NCBI GenBank assembly: GCA_024364805.1
Contig: CM044488.1
Coordinates: 68,084,593-68,135,249, forward strand
DNA length: 50,657 nucleotides
Direction of reading: 5' to 3'
Origin: Euprymna scolopes
Lineage: Eukaryota > Mollusca > Cephalopoda > Sepiida > Sepiolidae
Part shown: positions 1 to 12,210 of the stretch, one piece after another
Layout of the letters: each line of letters starts with the position of its first letter
Position numbering within the stretch: the first letter of the stretch is position 1
Made by a program: the position numbers and the translations under genes
Notes under the pieces: model-generated
What the model was told of the DNA's origin: nothing
Database searches by the model: none
Seen by the model: only the letters and a program-made list of their open reading frames with translations

Positions 1-132
1 AATTTCCATTACTGACAATTACTATATTGTCCAATTAACTTCTGTCTGTACACTCTTTAAACCTTATCCTCGAGTGACCCCTGGGCCTTGGTAAGTGGTG
101 ATGCCTATGTAAAAAAAAAACAAAAAAAACAA
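1..132 (+). mobile_element. LINE 3' end (family J)
   Basis: Matches the tail of the copies at 2812-3247 and 35690-36377. It shares ACTATATTGTCCAATT, CCTTATCCTCGAGTG and TAAGTGGTGATGCCTATG, then runs into poly-A. It is cut by the window start. Confidence 0.8.
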
Positions 133-139
133 ACACAAA

Positions 140-545
140 AAACTAATAAATCCTGCACTGTCTACCTAGCTCCAGCCCCTGACCCATCATCTCAATGTTG
201 TACTCCTGTTTTTTGTTTGTTTTACAAATATTTTAACGGAATGGGCTCCAACGAACTTGCTGCATTTGCGCTCCCCTCAACATAACCCCCCCCCCGACGA
301 ACTCGGCAATCAGAGAATTTTTTTTCTTTTAGAGCCGGAAATCTGTTTATTCGAATAGCTTCTTTGCTCAAATTGATTACCTTGGAATTCCCTCCCTGCT
401 CCCTGTTTCTGACTGTATTAACATGCAGAAATTTAAATGTAATGTGAACAAACATCTCACTGTACAAGTCTACACTTAGGATGTTATTAATTTGTCCACT
501 AATTCACACAAGTCCCTCCTCGGTGACAATATACTTTGTTTGCGA
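140..545 (+). mobile_element. LINE 3' end with reverse transcriptase C-terminus (family K)
   Basis: The final coding residues [15 protein letters not shown] end at a stop at 477-479. The upstream part keeps traces of the same reading (LITLEFPPCSL). It is collinear with the copy at 37040-37460. It is 5'-truncated and decayed, with a C-run near 287-295. Confidence 0.7.
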
Positions 546-2513
546 TCAATATTAGAAAAATAAATTAAGAAATAAAAATGTAGAGGGGAGATTTAGCTTT
601 GCGGGTCCCGAACAGTTGGACGGTCTCCGACAAAATGGCTGATCAACAACACAAAAGCAAACATAAGATAGTATCAACAGGTTTTGTAAGAGAGAAACTG
701 TTCTTTTCAACACTCACACAAAGAAAGAAAATGCTTAAAATCCTTATCAGTACTTTAAAGCCTAACCAATGAAAAACAATTTTAATGATTATACGAAGTT
801 AATTCATGATTCGCCCCCAACAGTCATAAAATTATTAAGATGTTGAGAAATAAAAGAATCCCAAATTAATGGGGAAAGTTTAGAAATCGAGTTAGAAATT
901 TGCTTGATTTTCAAATAATTACAAACAAATCAAAAAGTTGTGAACATGTTTATATATATATATATTGTATGACAGGGAATACAAATAGGCCATTATATAA
1001 CTTTGCATTGCCATTCACGTAGGGACCAACGAGTAATCTCATCTAGTCCGTTTTCGCCCACACACAGATCATTATTTCTCGTGTGTCCGTCTTTTTTGTA
1101 TCTTTTTCTCATCATTTATTGTTAACTGATTATTTGTTGAAGTCAAAATTGTAACAATGTAAAATAAGATGAAAAAAGTAATAATTTAATTACAATATTA
1201 AATCCACCAGAATGCATTCCAGTTTCTTTGTTAGCAAGTAAGTCGGCCATCTTTTTATAAGAGATAAAAGAAAAAAAATGAATAACTTTTGTGCCTCATC
1301 GAAATTTTAACAGGAAGCATTGAAACTGTCTTATATAGAAAATCATTCCTTGCTTTAAATTAGCAAATCATCATGAGTGAAAGTTTTGATCGAATATTTT
1401 TATAAAGATGAAAACATGATCTTAAAATTAGTTTTATAACAATTTGATCCCGATTATTTTGATGGCAATTTCAAAATCTCATCTTTTTTTTTTTAATTTG
1501 GTTAAAAAAGAACAATACTATTATTTTTTTGTATTTTTTTTTTAAAGATAAAATTAATCTCAAATCGCATTTTTTTTTTGTTCCTTAACAACTGTACTTA
1601 TATCTGTCACTTCTATCTCAAAAAGCACCTTTTTTTAATAGTATTTTCATGTTCAATTCAAGTTTTATACCTTTTTTTATCGTTAGTTGAAAGTACAAAA
1701 TAGTTACAAAACACCTTCTCCTCCCCATGTTAAGAACGACTTTCTAAATAACATTATTTCAGCACGGTACAATAAATGCATAGGTATCAAATTTGGACTT
1801 TTGTTCAAAGTGTACATCGCTGATAACCAGATTTACGATATCATTATTATTAAATTATTGACTAGCTATGTTTTAAGTTAAGACATTTCCACGCTTTTAA
1901 AATATTAAATTCCCTAAAAACTTGTGTAAATAAAAGAAATCATTCGTGTTTGATGTGTGTGCCGGAATTGTTTGTGTGTGTTTAGTGTACAAAAACAGTT
2001 TTTATAAAATAAAATTCTTGGCACGAAAGGAAGAAAAAATGGTTATATTCTATTTCACGTGCACAAAAACGTAAACAATTTTTTTTTTTATTTAATTCGT
2101 AAAAGAAAAAATATTAGTAACCGTCACTTCACTGAGACAGCGCGTTGTATTTTTTTGCCCCCGTTTTTGTTAACTGACAACCACAATTCACACGAATACA
2201 TAAGATAGCAGGCAACAACTATCATCATTTACAACTTTACGTGGTGAGGGAAAAAAATAAATATTCACTTACTGAGATTTCATTGTGGGTTTTTAAATTT
2301 TAATTTAGTCAAACCGCAATGATAATCCGGGGGAAAAAGATCGATGGCATTCAACAAAGCGCTTTAAAATGATTTAAATTTACGCCCAAAATATTTTATC
2401 CAATCACAAAAAAGATCGTACACACGTGATCAGAACAGGTAAGTCACGGGAGTTCTTGCCCTTTAATTGGGGCGGATTTTAACATCGCAATGACTAATTT
2501 TATAGACATCTAG
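545..2513. other. AT-rich intergenic stretch without recognisable gene
   Basis: Contains T and A homopolymers, a short (TA)n at 950-966 and no coding-looking frame. A consensus splice-donor-like CAGGTAAGT near 2436 follows a slightly GC-richer patch with an E-box CACGTG, but no exon can be supported. Confidence 0.6.
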
Positions 2514-2812
2514 ATTTTTTGTTTTTTTTGCATGGAAGTCACCACTTATCAAGGCCCGAAGGCCACTCGAGAATAAGGATTAATGAGTGTACGGTGGTCA
2601 CAGGGATAACAATGTATTAATAGTTAATGGTGGAAATGGGTAGAAATGGATTATTTAGGGGAGGCTCAACAAGAACATGTTCACATTAAACTTGAAGACT
2701 ACCATATTGTAGCTAACTGGAAAGCAAACCAGTTGAAAAAAGTCCCATAGAAGGGCAGTTCTAGGAAAGAAGCTTTGTTCGTGGAATTAGCGTTTAGACT
2801 CTAGATACAGGT
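2514..2812 (-). mobile_element. LINE 3' end, minus copy (family J)
   Basis: The T-run at about 2516-2530 is its poly-A tail on the minus strand. The minus reading gives VCFPASYNMVVFKFNVNMFL, the reverse transcriptase C-terminus of family J. It abuts the plus copy head to head. Confidence 0.75.
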
Positions 2813-3247
2813 TGTATGCCACTGATACATTGTTTTTCATGGCAGGTTCTTGGCTGAGCTCCATTCTATGGTCCCCCCCTCGCCAAACTTTCACAAGAAA
2901 CACCCGTCTAGCAGAAAACACTATCACTAGTTTCCCCCACTCTTTATCTGTGCCTAAACCTAAGCGTAGATTCGATGAGCAAAGCTTCTTTCTTAGAGCT
3001 GCGCGCCTATGGAATTGTCTTCCGTTTTTCTGCTTTCCAGCTGACTACAATATGGTTGTCTTCAAGTCTAACGTAAACAAGTTTTTGATGAGCCGTTCCA
3101 TATAAGTTAACAAATTTACCGAATCTCCATTACTAACGGTTACTATATTGTCCAATTTCTACTGTACACTCTTTAACCCTTATCCTCGAGTGGCCTCTTG
3201 GCCTTGATAAGTGGTGATGCCTATGTAAAAAAAAAAAAAAAAAAAAA
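2812..3247 (+). mobile_element. LINE reverse transcriptase C-terminus and 3' tail (family J)
   Basis: A 97-codon open frame (2812-3105) reads PPRQTFTRNTRLAENTITSF, FFLRAARLWNCLPFFCFPAD and YNMVVFKSNVNKFL. This is the end of a jockey/CR1-type non-LTR reverse transcriptase. A 3' UTR with TCCTCGAGTGGCC and a poly-A run follow. It is strongly 5'-truncated. Confidence 0.85.
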
Positions 3248-4421
3248 TCGAATAATCATATCAAATGATGTCACTTTGAAAATCTACAAAATGTAAAAAT
3301 CAGTGTAAAAAGTTCAGCAGCTAGTTTTCATCCAGGGACCCAAATCCCCCAAAGACTAAAATCCATTTTTAAGATGACTTTTTCTCTAGTGGCTGATGTA
3401 GAGTTCGTATAGTTCTGTACAGTTCTAGAGGGTTCTATCCTCCTGGGCTTTGCCTTTGCACCCTTAGAAAGGAGATAAACATAATAAATTGAGCAAATGT
3501 TAAGATTAGAGGCAGGATAAGATTTTTCAAAAAGGTAATTAAAAATTGTGTATAGGCGATTTTATTTTTTTAATATTATGACATGCTGAATGTTTTGAAG
3601 TTAAAATCAATTTAGTATTATGCATGAAATCTGAAGAAAATACTTTTTAGATGAGTAAATATGCTAGAATTATCGGCTTATTTCATAAATGCCGCCAGAT
3701 GAATGACAATTTTGCCTGGGACTTGCTTGTGAATTTTAGACTTAAAAGATAGTAAAAAAAATTTTTTTTTTAAATTTAAGTGAGGTTAGTGATCCATAAG
3801 GATGATTGCTGATCGGATTAGGCTAATCTTTTTTATTGCTATCTTTTAAGTCTGAAATTCACAATGAAGTTCTGGTAAAATTGTAGTCCATCTTGAAAAA
3901 CATGCTGGCATGCTTGGCTAAATAAAAGTGGCGATAAAATAAATAAAATTCAGTCAGTAAATTCATAAAAATTATAGATAAATAGAAAAGTACATTTCCT
4001 TGTGTTTATAAGCAGTTATTTGTTGTCTATTTGTTTTACTAAGTTGTTTTTCTTGTGAACTATACTGCACAATCGCTTGGTTTCTTTTAAGACAGAACAA
4101 TATCATTTTTGAGAGTCCAGTCATTAACTTCTCCAATTTAATGAACTTGTGTTAATGTAACGTCGTACACCACGTTTACACATGGGACCTACACGTTGTA
4201 TGCAACCTATGTTGCAAACGACACTAAGACAAAGAAGAACTCAACTCCTTTTTTTTGTTGTAGCAATGATATTTATTTCTGGGTTCTTTCTCAAATAAAC
4301 TGTGATTGTGTTCCTTCTCTCTGACCTCTCCTCTCGAATGTCTTTAATGTGATTATCGGTCTGTGCACACACTCTTTGTATATATTTTTTCTTTGCACAG
4401 CTTGGCATCTGCATTGTTACA
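3248..4421. other. AT-rich stretch with one foldback (about 3690-3890)
   Basis: Inverted arms share GACTTAAAAGATAG and its complement CTATCTTTTAAGTC, with flanking matches TGTGAATTT / AAATTCACA, around a loop near 3780-3830. It is an old MITE-like hairpin. Nothing else is recognised. Confidence 0.5.
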
Positions 4422-4725
4422 TCTATTATATAAATCTCACCTGTCAGTTTAAATGTATGTATGTATGTCTGCCTAAAACTTTCAACAGAGGCGACGGATT
4501 TTCACACGATCAGTATCGTTTTAAAGCTCGACCCTTTGAACAATAAACATAAAAAAATTAGCTAAAAACATTAATTCCTTCACTCTCAACTGGGCACTTT
4601 TCTACAAGGAAGGGATCGCTTTTTTCGCCGATATTTTCGAAAGTCAGCCCCTCTTTTCGATTGACTAGCCTTAATTTAAACTTTTGCCACTTCCAGTTTG
4701 GTGATGCACGCAATGGCAAAAATGT
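4422..4725 (+). mobile_element. Helitron-like 5' end repeat (S1), copy 1
   Basis: Begins A/TCTATTATATAAATCTCAC, then ATGTATGTATGTATGTCTGC, AGAGGCGACGGATTTTCAC and GGGCACTTTTCTACA. Copies lie at 11492, about 40690 and (minus) 46451. The A/TC start fits Helitron 5' termini. The 3' end is not defined. Confidence 0.5.
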
Positions 4726-6774
4726 AATTTTTTTTTTTTTCACATTCTTTTCTTCCTTCACTGCACAGGTTCGAGCATGCCTGCCTACTACCACTTTTTT
4801 TTTTTTTGTTGCTTAAAACACACCTCCAAACAGTCTAGTTAATTATAAAGCACAAAGTGGAATTGATTTCCATTAAAAATCCATGGGCATTCTTATTGTT
4901 AACTAACACGAGAGGGGGAGCTTTGTAAGATTGCATTTTATTACTTAACAAAAAATAATGAATCTTATTAAATTTGCAGAGAATATTTTTTTTCTTGTAT
5001 TCAAACATTTTGTCTACATTATCCATCATATAACAGGTATTTAAGCATTTGCAAACTATTACAAGTGCATAAAAAAATACACTAACAAATGGATGTCATC
5101 TTTGACATTCATTATGCTATCCTCAAACATTTGTAGAAAATAGGCAATATAAAAGTAAATGACAAAGTCTATCATACTTAATATGTGCAAAACAAACAAG
5201 CATAAGCTACTCCTTTTCTTTAATTGTGTGGCTTACTCTTCTTTCCTTTTCACTTCTTTCATAATCGAATTTTTACATCAAGATGCAATTCAGATGAATG
5301 CTAAAAAACAAATGGCGTTAACTGCTACCCTTTTTCTTTTTGGTTGAGATTCGCTCTCTTCATCATTTCAGAAGCAAGCCGATTTTCAGTGGAACGTGTG
5401 AACTGAACATATTTTCCAACCAATAAAAATTGTTTCAAACCCCCAAACTAACAATCTTGTGTGAAATTCAACAAACTTATAAAATGGTGGCTTGGTGAAC
5501 AGGAATTCAAAGTTCTTCTGGGGACACCTGCGATGTGACGTGCCTACCTTGGCTTTTGATATCAACAACACCCATCCTAGAAAACTGGAAGGCACCGCAT
5601 TGAAATTTCTTTAAGTCTGCTGCTCTAATCCCAGTGAATACAGTCCCCAGAAGGTAAACTCACATACGCACATACACACAATGGAACTTTGAAATGAACT
5701 TTATGATAGTTTTGTCTACTTTTTATTCAACAAAATTTGATCTTTCAAAGTATATTTTACATTTCGGTAAAATTGTTGATATAAATAGATTTTGTATGCT
5801 AATTCATATTTTCTCACTTTCATTCCAAAATTCCTGTTGTTGGGTTAAATCTTGCTAACTGGTGATCCATTTATGTTTTTATTGACCTTTTTCATTTGTC
5901 AATCTAACTACATGTATATTAATTGTTAGCACTGTCTTGGGCATTTTACAAAGATATACTATCACCAAAATACACAACGTGTAGCTAGGAACGCGACTAC
6001 AGATGTATCAACTTTATTTATGTCTTATTGAACAAAAGAGTTAAGAAATCTTTAAAAGGTTTAAATGAAGACAGTATTGTTATGTCTGTATGTACATCAA
6101 TTTGTGAGTTTGCGAGATTGATAAGCTGAAGCTATATTTAAAAGTGATGATGACTTGTGTATTGTTTTGCCAAGATGCAGGTAGTCAGGAATATATGTAG
6201 TAGTGTCATAATTAACATAGGTTCCTGTGGTAAGTTAATGATCAAACTTCATTTCATTAGGGACAGTGCAAGAGTGCTTGCTTATATAGACAATTCAAAA
6301 AGGTGTCTGGCTCCAGGAGATGACCTTCTTAGACAAGGTCCAAAAAAGAATTTCCAATCTAATAAGTTCCGCACTACCAACCAATCTCTAACCTACATTC
6401 CACTAACGCAATGTTGCATCTTCGTGCCTGTTTTACACTCTTAAGACTGCCCGTAAACTAACTTTAAATATACTAACCTTTATTGTCCGGTCCTTTTGTC
6501 TCGTTCACTGCTACACTCTGATTAACAATCCTATTTTAGTTTCCTTTATATGCCTTGGTGAAAGCTTCCTATAAATTTGTTCTAATGATAAACTTATTTT
6601 TTGTTATATTTTTCCCCATCTTTTTTTTTAACAGCGCTACTATTCTATCAAAAGAACTAGATAAAGTTATGTTTTGAAACAATTAATGTTAAGCTATATT
6701 ATAATAAAAGTTATGTCTGTTTTAATATCTATATTTATCGCTTGTAACACCACTAAGGGAGATAATTCAGTATA
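4726..6774. other. Gene-free AT-rich stretch
   Basis: Several short open frames are present but none resembles a known protein. Around 6136-6330 there is weak similarity to 24306-24490 (TGACTTGTGT, GCCAAGATGC, then TTCC-GTGG blocks), suggesting an old dispersed repeat. Confidence 0.45.
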
Positions 6775-6782
6775 TATTAAAG

Positions 6783-7188
6783 CAGGGTCTCCCAAACTTC
6801 AGGACAACATGGAGCCCCTGAGCAGGGCAAAGGTTTTTCAGAGTACTAAAATACTTTCAAAAATAAATATGAAAAGCATTAATTTCAAATTTTAACACTA
6901 ACTAATGATAATGTTTACACCCAGTTTTGTGTTTGATTAATCAAAACTGGTTGCATTTTTTGTTAATTTTTATTTTATTTTATTTTTCATGAACCATCCT
7001 CAAACTCTTTACACCTGTAGTTATGTATCATATCTCTTTACAGTAAAAAAGATCAATAATTAAATATCTGCAGCTATTTAAGTTTTCAACATACAGCATT
7101 TAGCCCTCTTTAAGAAAGGGCTTCCGGAGTCCCTCAGACTCACTCATGGAACCCCAGGGCTCCATAGAGCCCACTTTGGGAAACCTTG
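6783..7188. mobile_element. hAT-type MITE with perfect 8-bp target duplication
   Basis: The left terminus CAGGGTCTCCCAAACT mirrors the right terminus ACTTTGGGAAACCTTG, and inner GGAGCCCC mirrors GGGCTCC. TATTAAAG occurs immediately on both sides (6775-6782 and 7189-7196). The terminus resembles the hAT CAGNGGTNCCCAAAC type. There is no transposase, so it is non-autonomous. Confidence 0.85.
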
Positions 7189-7196
7189 TATTAAAG

Positions 7197-8172
7197 TAAA
7201 CACCCAGCAACAATAGACCACCGCCTAAAATCAAACCCTTCTTCACCGTGATAGGGGTGAAGATAGCTAAGGAATTTTGACATTCCCCCGTTACCAAAGC
7301 TCTGGTGAAAATCCAAGAGAAATCAAGATCAGGATCCATCGTCCTCTTATTGTCTTGAGTATGCAGTATATCTGACTCAGAATTGCAAATCTATGAAGTA
7401 AGGATAACAATGTTGCTTCTGTATATATTTAATCACAATTTCTTAGTATTTTTTGGGCCAAATCATCTCCAACTTCTCTTGCAACAGCTGGGCCTCCTTG
7501 CTCTGGGTAAACCAGCAATTTTAATCACATCATTACACTAAATCTGTTGCAGATCAGAAGCGTTTAGAGTTTATACTTCATTGCAATGCAAGATGGCAGA
7601 GTAAACATAAGCTAGGACTAAACCTATATTCAAAGCAAAAAAAGAAAAATCTTTAAAAAAAATAAAAACCTTTGAATGTATGTATTTATCATGGAATGAA
7701 GATGTTATATTCCAAAAATCATGTAAATTGATCAAGAAAATATTTTTTTTAAAGAAAATCTAATTTTATAATCAAACAAGACATGTTTTGATTCAACGTG
7801 TTTTATAAATAAGGGAGAAACAACTCAATTCAAACTATTGCGATCAAAGTCAGCTTTGTAATGCTACAGTAAAATTGCTATAAATTATAAAGAGATTTTC
7901 TATAAAAAAAAAAACAAAAAACACTGGATAAATTCAAAGCATTCAACATGTCACTAAAATAGCAGAAAATAGCTTCAGCATCAAGTGAGATGCCATTTAC
8001 ATACACATGTGCCACAATTTGACCATCGATATGTATATTATATTGTGGATATGTATATTATATTGAATTACAGGAAAAAGGCAAATTCAATTTTGAAATA
8101 AATTTATAACATTTGTTTTTACAAAATTACAATAATATTGAAGCTACAAAATTTTACAGTGAATAAAAATAA
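7197..8172. other. AT-rich stretch with a partial family A MITE arm
   Basis: At about 7675-7820 the sequence TATTCCAAAAATCATG, GTAAATTGATCAAG and AAGGGAGAAACAACTC resembles one arm and the apex of the family A foldback described at 8251. The rest shows nothing recognisable. Confidence 0.45.
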
Positions 8173-8256
8173 ACATATTTTTCAAAGTTGAGAGAGCTGA
8201 TGCAGGCAGATCTCACATATTTTTCAAAGTTGAGACAGCTGATGCAGGCAGATCTT
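8173..8256. repeat. 42-bp tandem duplication
   Basis: Units 8173-8214 and 8215-8256 start ACATATTTTTCAAAGTTGAG and differ at two bases. The second unit runs into the left edge of the MITE at 8251. Confidence 0.9.
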
Positions 8257-8676
8257 ATCCAGAATTCCCCATATATTAAAAAAACAAAAATAAAAGAAAA
8301 ATTTGTATGATGTATGTACCTGAGATGAAATGAAAATATCATATTCCAAAAATTACGTAAATTGATCAAATTGTTTTATTTTTATAAAGAAAATCATATT
8401 AAATGATGAATAGAAATTTATAGGCATTACAACATAAATATTACAAGTTTGAACTAGAGTTATCCCCCTTTGTTGAAATTTTTTTCAAAATGGCGGGTAA
8501 GATAGTCATTCCTCAGGTATTCATAAAATTTGATTTTTTTGTTTAAAAATAAAATTAATCAATTTGCATGATTTTTGGAATATGATATTTCCATTTTGCC
8601 ACAGGTACGTAGTTCATACAGATTTTTATTTATTTATTTTTTTTTTAATATAAGGGAAAAATTCTGGACAATAATC
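8251..8676. mobile_element. Family A foldback MITE, copy 1
   Basis: Terminus GATCTTATCCAGAATTCC is inverted at the right end as AATTCTGGACAATAATC. The arms carry TCATATTCCAAAAATTACG, mirrored by TGATTTTTGGAATATGATA. The apex carries GAGTTATCCCCCTTTG and the arm AAAATGGCGGGTAAGA. Confidence 0.8.
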
Positions 8677-9289
8677 ATGACATTTTCATGCTACCTTATT
8701 CCGAGATCGCATTCAATAGAAAACAAAGTTAAAATATATATAAAAATGTATGGAAACATTGTCCAGTAATTTTTTTTCATCAAATTAAGATTTTACTTAA
8801 TTCTGCACCCCCCTATCGACTGCATGAGTTAAATTTTATTTCATTTACTGTCACTTTTCATAAAAAAATAATACAAGTATTGGCTAAAGTATACCATGAC
8901 CTTTGCCCACTTTCTACAATCTTTATTTTTTAGATTTGGAGGTAAATTTTAGAAATAGTAAGCACAGATTATTAATTAATTATTGGGTTCTGTTCATCAC
9001 ATAAATCTATTGTAAAATGGACATTGAACAGTGTTTATAGAAAATATTAATTTGTAACTTTTGGACATGAGTTTATAATTGTAACCATTTTGACTGGTGC
9101 CAAAATCTGAGTCAACATCAAATTTATGGTCAGGAATCTTGATTGCCACAGTGGAATTAAGTATAGTAAAGAATATTAATGAAGAACATGTTTTTGTCAT
9201 CATTAAATAATTCCAAATTGTCCATCATGATTATTTAATTATAATGTCACAAAGCACCAAAGACATTTGGTAAACATAACTCCCTTTCA
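8677..9289. other. AT-rich stretch, nothing recognised
   Basis: No coding frame of substance and no clear repeat boundary is seen. Confidence 0.5.
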
Positions 9290-9703
9290 TATTATTTGGA
9301 TTCTTCGGACTATTGTTCTCATCTTGAGTGTTATGTTTTACTGTTTCAGTAGATATAACCTCAGACCTGTACCTTGTCGAATTGGAATCTTTGAGTTGAA
9401 CTCTGGAATTTGTAGGGAATTTCGAATTAACCCCTTTATTTAATCCATGGGAGTAATATACCCTTGTTCTGTCAGCCATAATTGGGTAGAAGTCCTAAGT
9501 AATTCGCAGTTGTATTTTGAGTGTTGCACTGACAACCCAAAGGAGAGTAATTATACAACTGAATTTTACCTAGTGTCTTATCCACAACGCCACAGGTCCT
9601 TGCGAGTTTGACAAAGATTCCCAAATTCAACAAGAAGAAGATCTAAAACATGGTGAAAATAATGCTCAAGATGAGAACAGTAAATCAAAGAATTCAAATA
9701 ATA
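9290..9703. mobile_element. Family E long-inverted-repeat element, copy 1
   Basis: The left arm TATTATTTGGATTCTTCGGA and CTCATCTTGAGTGTTAT are mirrored on the right by GCTCAAGATGAG and AATTCAAATAATA. The ends fit insertion at TA. A second copy lies at 43489-43922 and a half copy near 45752. Confidence 0.7.
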
Positions 9704-11491
9704 CAAATAATAAATTCTCATCTTTTTTTCATAATTTATAATTTTGTGCTTGATCTTTAACAAAAAAAAAAAAAAAAAAAAAAAAAAGAAAGATGCCCCT
9801 AAATATTTATTTTTATAAAGATTGGTGGGATGCCACATTCATAGTATAGCCAAACAATTTTTAAAAGTTTTGATTAAAAGAAAATGTAACTAATTTGTTT
9901 TTTAAATATTTTTTTATCATTATGCAAAATAATTTTAACAAAATACAGACAAAATAATTTCAAAAACATGAATATTTTATTTAATTTTCCAGTTTTTTGA
10001 ATTGAAAATAAGGCATTTTCAGAGGTTGGGTGGTTCATTTAAATTTCAAATATATAATGTTTTTTTTTTAAATTCACAATGATAATACAAAAAATTACAT
10101 TTTAAAAATGAGTGAAAAGATATTTAAACATTATTTTGTAAAGTGTTCACTGCTATGAATCTATATTGCTCTTGCCCTGTGTGTCTGTCCATTTAATTTT
10201 TCTTCAGAAACTACTGGACTGATTTGGCTGAAATTTTGTAGGGTGCAACGAATTAAGTATTATGGCATCTGTTTGATGCGTAGCTAGGGATCATAGGAAT
10301 TAGTGTTTAATGCAAAAATGAGCACAAATTTAATCACATTCAATCATCGACTTGGCATACAGCACTCTTTCTATGTCAACAGGCTAAAACTTTTGCCAGT
10401 TTTTAATCAGCAAAATATCTAGTTAAATGTACAATATTGCTGTTACAACTATTAATTTCTTGTAACGATGTTGCAAGCCTGGATAACAACAATTCATCCT
10501 GCTTATGGCTTGTCTAAGGGTTAGGTGGGGTGCTTGACATGAGGGTCAAGAAATTAATTCCTTTCTCCAAAATCCTGGAATATATTTTTTTTTTGCTAAT
10601 ATGGTGGACAGATAAGAAAGTTGACATTGGCTGAAATATTGAAGGGCCTCGCTGATAACAGTCTCTTTAGAGCAAATGGATTCGAGAAAGAAAGAAAGGA
10701 AAAGGGAAAAGAGAAATATGGTTTAAGATAGAGAAAGATAAGAGATTCAGAAGAAAAGAGACAAGAAAAACGACCGAGAAAGAAAAGAGTATTCTCCAAA
10801 TGACAGAGGAAGAAATGCTGATCTCAAAGAGATGGTGGTTGGAATTAGGGTTCAAGAAAAAAAACCATTGTGTTTGGAAATGAAAAGAGATGTGCTTGCT
10901 GGCATCAAAGTATATGCTTTGCTTTGGGCTCCTGCTAAGAAACCTCTCCAGAAGAGCTAAGTTGAAAAACTCTTGTTCCGGACTAAGAAACTGTCTGAAC
11001 AGACATAAGTTCAAGTTATCCTGCATCATGAAGCTAGTAAGAACCCAAAGAATTAACTTTCCTTTGCCCAAAGTGTACCCTGAATATCTATGAATAATTA
11101 TTCTAGTTTATAAAAAAAATAATCGCCAAGTTATTATTGAATTGTTTGATTTGAAAACCCACTTAATTACAGCACTGACTCCACAACCAACCTAGACTGC
11201 ACTGAGAAAAGCTATATACCAGTGACACCAGATCTTCTACAAAAAGGAATTCAACCCAACAAACGGCCAACCAGCATCTTAAAGGTATTGCCACATGAAC
11301 TGAGGGTCATGTGCATCTTGTGCGCTCTGAGCACCAGAGTGGTATTTTCCAGTGACCAGTGAGAGTCTGGTCACCCTTGAAGGGTTCACCATTAGACACT
11401 AAAAGTGTAGCCACTGGGAGTTAGAGTTCATGCACATTTTCTTGTTCGTGTGTACGATGAGACCCTGCCCGGGGTGGTATTACAATCTTAA
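9704..11491. other. Gene-free stretch with purine-rich tract and unclassified repeat pieces
   Basis: Holds a T-run complement (A-run 9762-9787), a GA-rich tract (10675-10880) and a more GC-balanced block (about 11170-11480) with CTGCCCGGGGTGGTATTAC. The block looks like old transposon DNA but cannot be classed. No protein is recognised. Confidence 0.4.
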
Positions 11492-11793
11492 TCTATAATT
11501 TAAATCTCACCTATCTGTTTAAATGTATGTATGTATGTCTACCTAAAACTTTTGACAGAAGCGGCGGATTTTTATGAGGTTGGTATCGTTTTGAAGCTCC
11601 ACCCTTCAGACGACAAATATCTAATCATTGGTTAAAAACATTAATTCCTTTACTGGGCACTTTTCTACAGGGAGGGGTGTTTTTTTTTTCGCTGATATTT
11701 TCGAAAGTCATCCTCTCTTTTCAATTGACTAGCTTTAATTTAAACCTATGTCACCTCCGGTTTGGTGATGGGCACAACAGCAAAGACATCACG

Positions 11794-11795
<2 letters not shown>
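11492..11795 (+). mobile_element. Helitron-like 5' end repeat (S1), copy 2
   Basis: Starts A/TCTATAATTTAAATCTCAC and continues with the ATGTATGTATGTATGTCTAC, GCGGCGGATTTTTATGAG and GGGCACTTTTCTACA blocks. It ends in the (TA)n run at 11800. Confidence 0.5.

Positions 11796-11799
<4 letters not shown>

Positions 11800-11847
<48 letters not shown>
11800..11847. repeat. (TA)n microsatellite
   Basis: An uninterrupted AT dinucleotide run of 48 bases at the 3' side of an S1 copy. Confidence 0.98.
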
Positions 11848-11849
<2 letters not shown>

Positions 11850-12210
11850 TAAAACTGCATTTGAAGGGCACAATTAAATCAAACATTTTTAAGAACCAAT
11901 TTGCTCCATATTTAATAAAAAAATAATAAATAAAATATAATAAAACTAATAACCAGATATAATCGTGCGAGATACGGTGAAGTCATTGGAAGGCGCCAGT
12001 TTAACCAATCTGCAGTGAATGCTGCCTGAAGACAAGCCAATTTGTTCCATAAATACTTAACTAATAAAAAGTGAAACTAATATCCCCATGCTAATTTTAA
12101 AAGATGAAAGTTTTAATACTTTACATAAATAAGTCACCATTTTCTTTTGTAAGCAAGATTTGCAAAACTAAGTTTGTTTTGTAAGAATACTTAGTACTCC
12201 TGCAAAATAA

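Noticed and set aside
2400-2445. First exon of a plus-strand gene ending at CAGGTAAGT
   Set aside because: Only the donor-like string supports it; no reading frame, acceptor partner or promoter is visible in the window.
2811-3105. 97-codon open frame as a host gene
   Set aside because: It reads as the C-terminus of a LINE reverse transcriptase and runs straight into a LINE 3' tail and poly-A.
10667-11071. 134-codon minus-strand open frame rich in Phe, Leu and Ser
   Set aside because: It is the complement of a GA-rich tract; low complexity explains the long frame.
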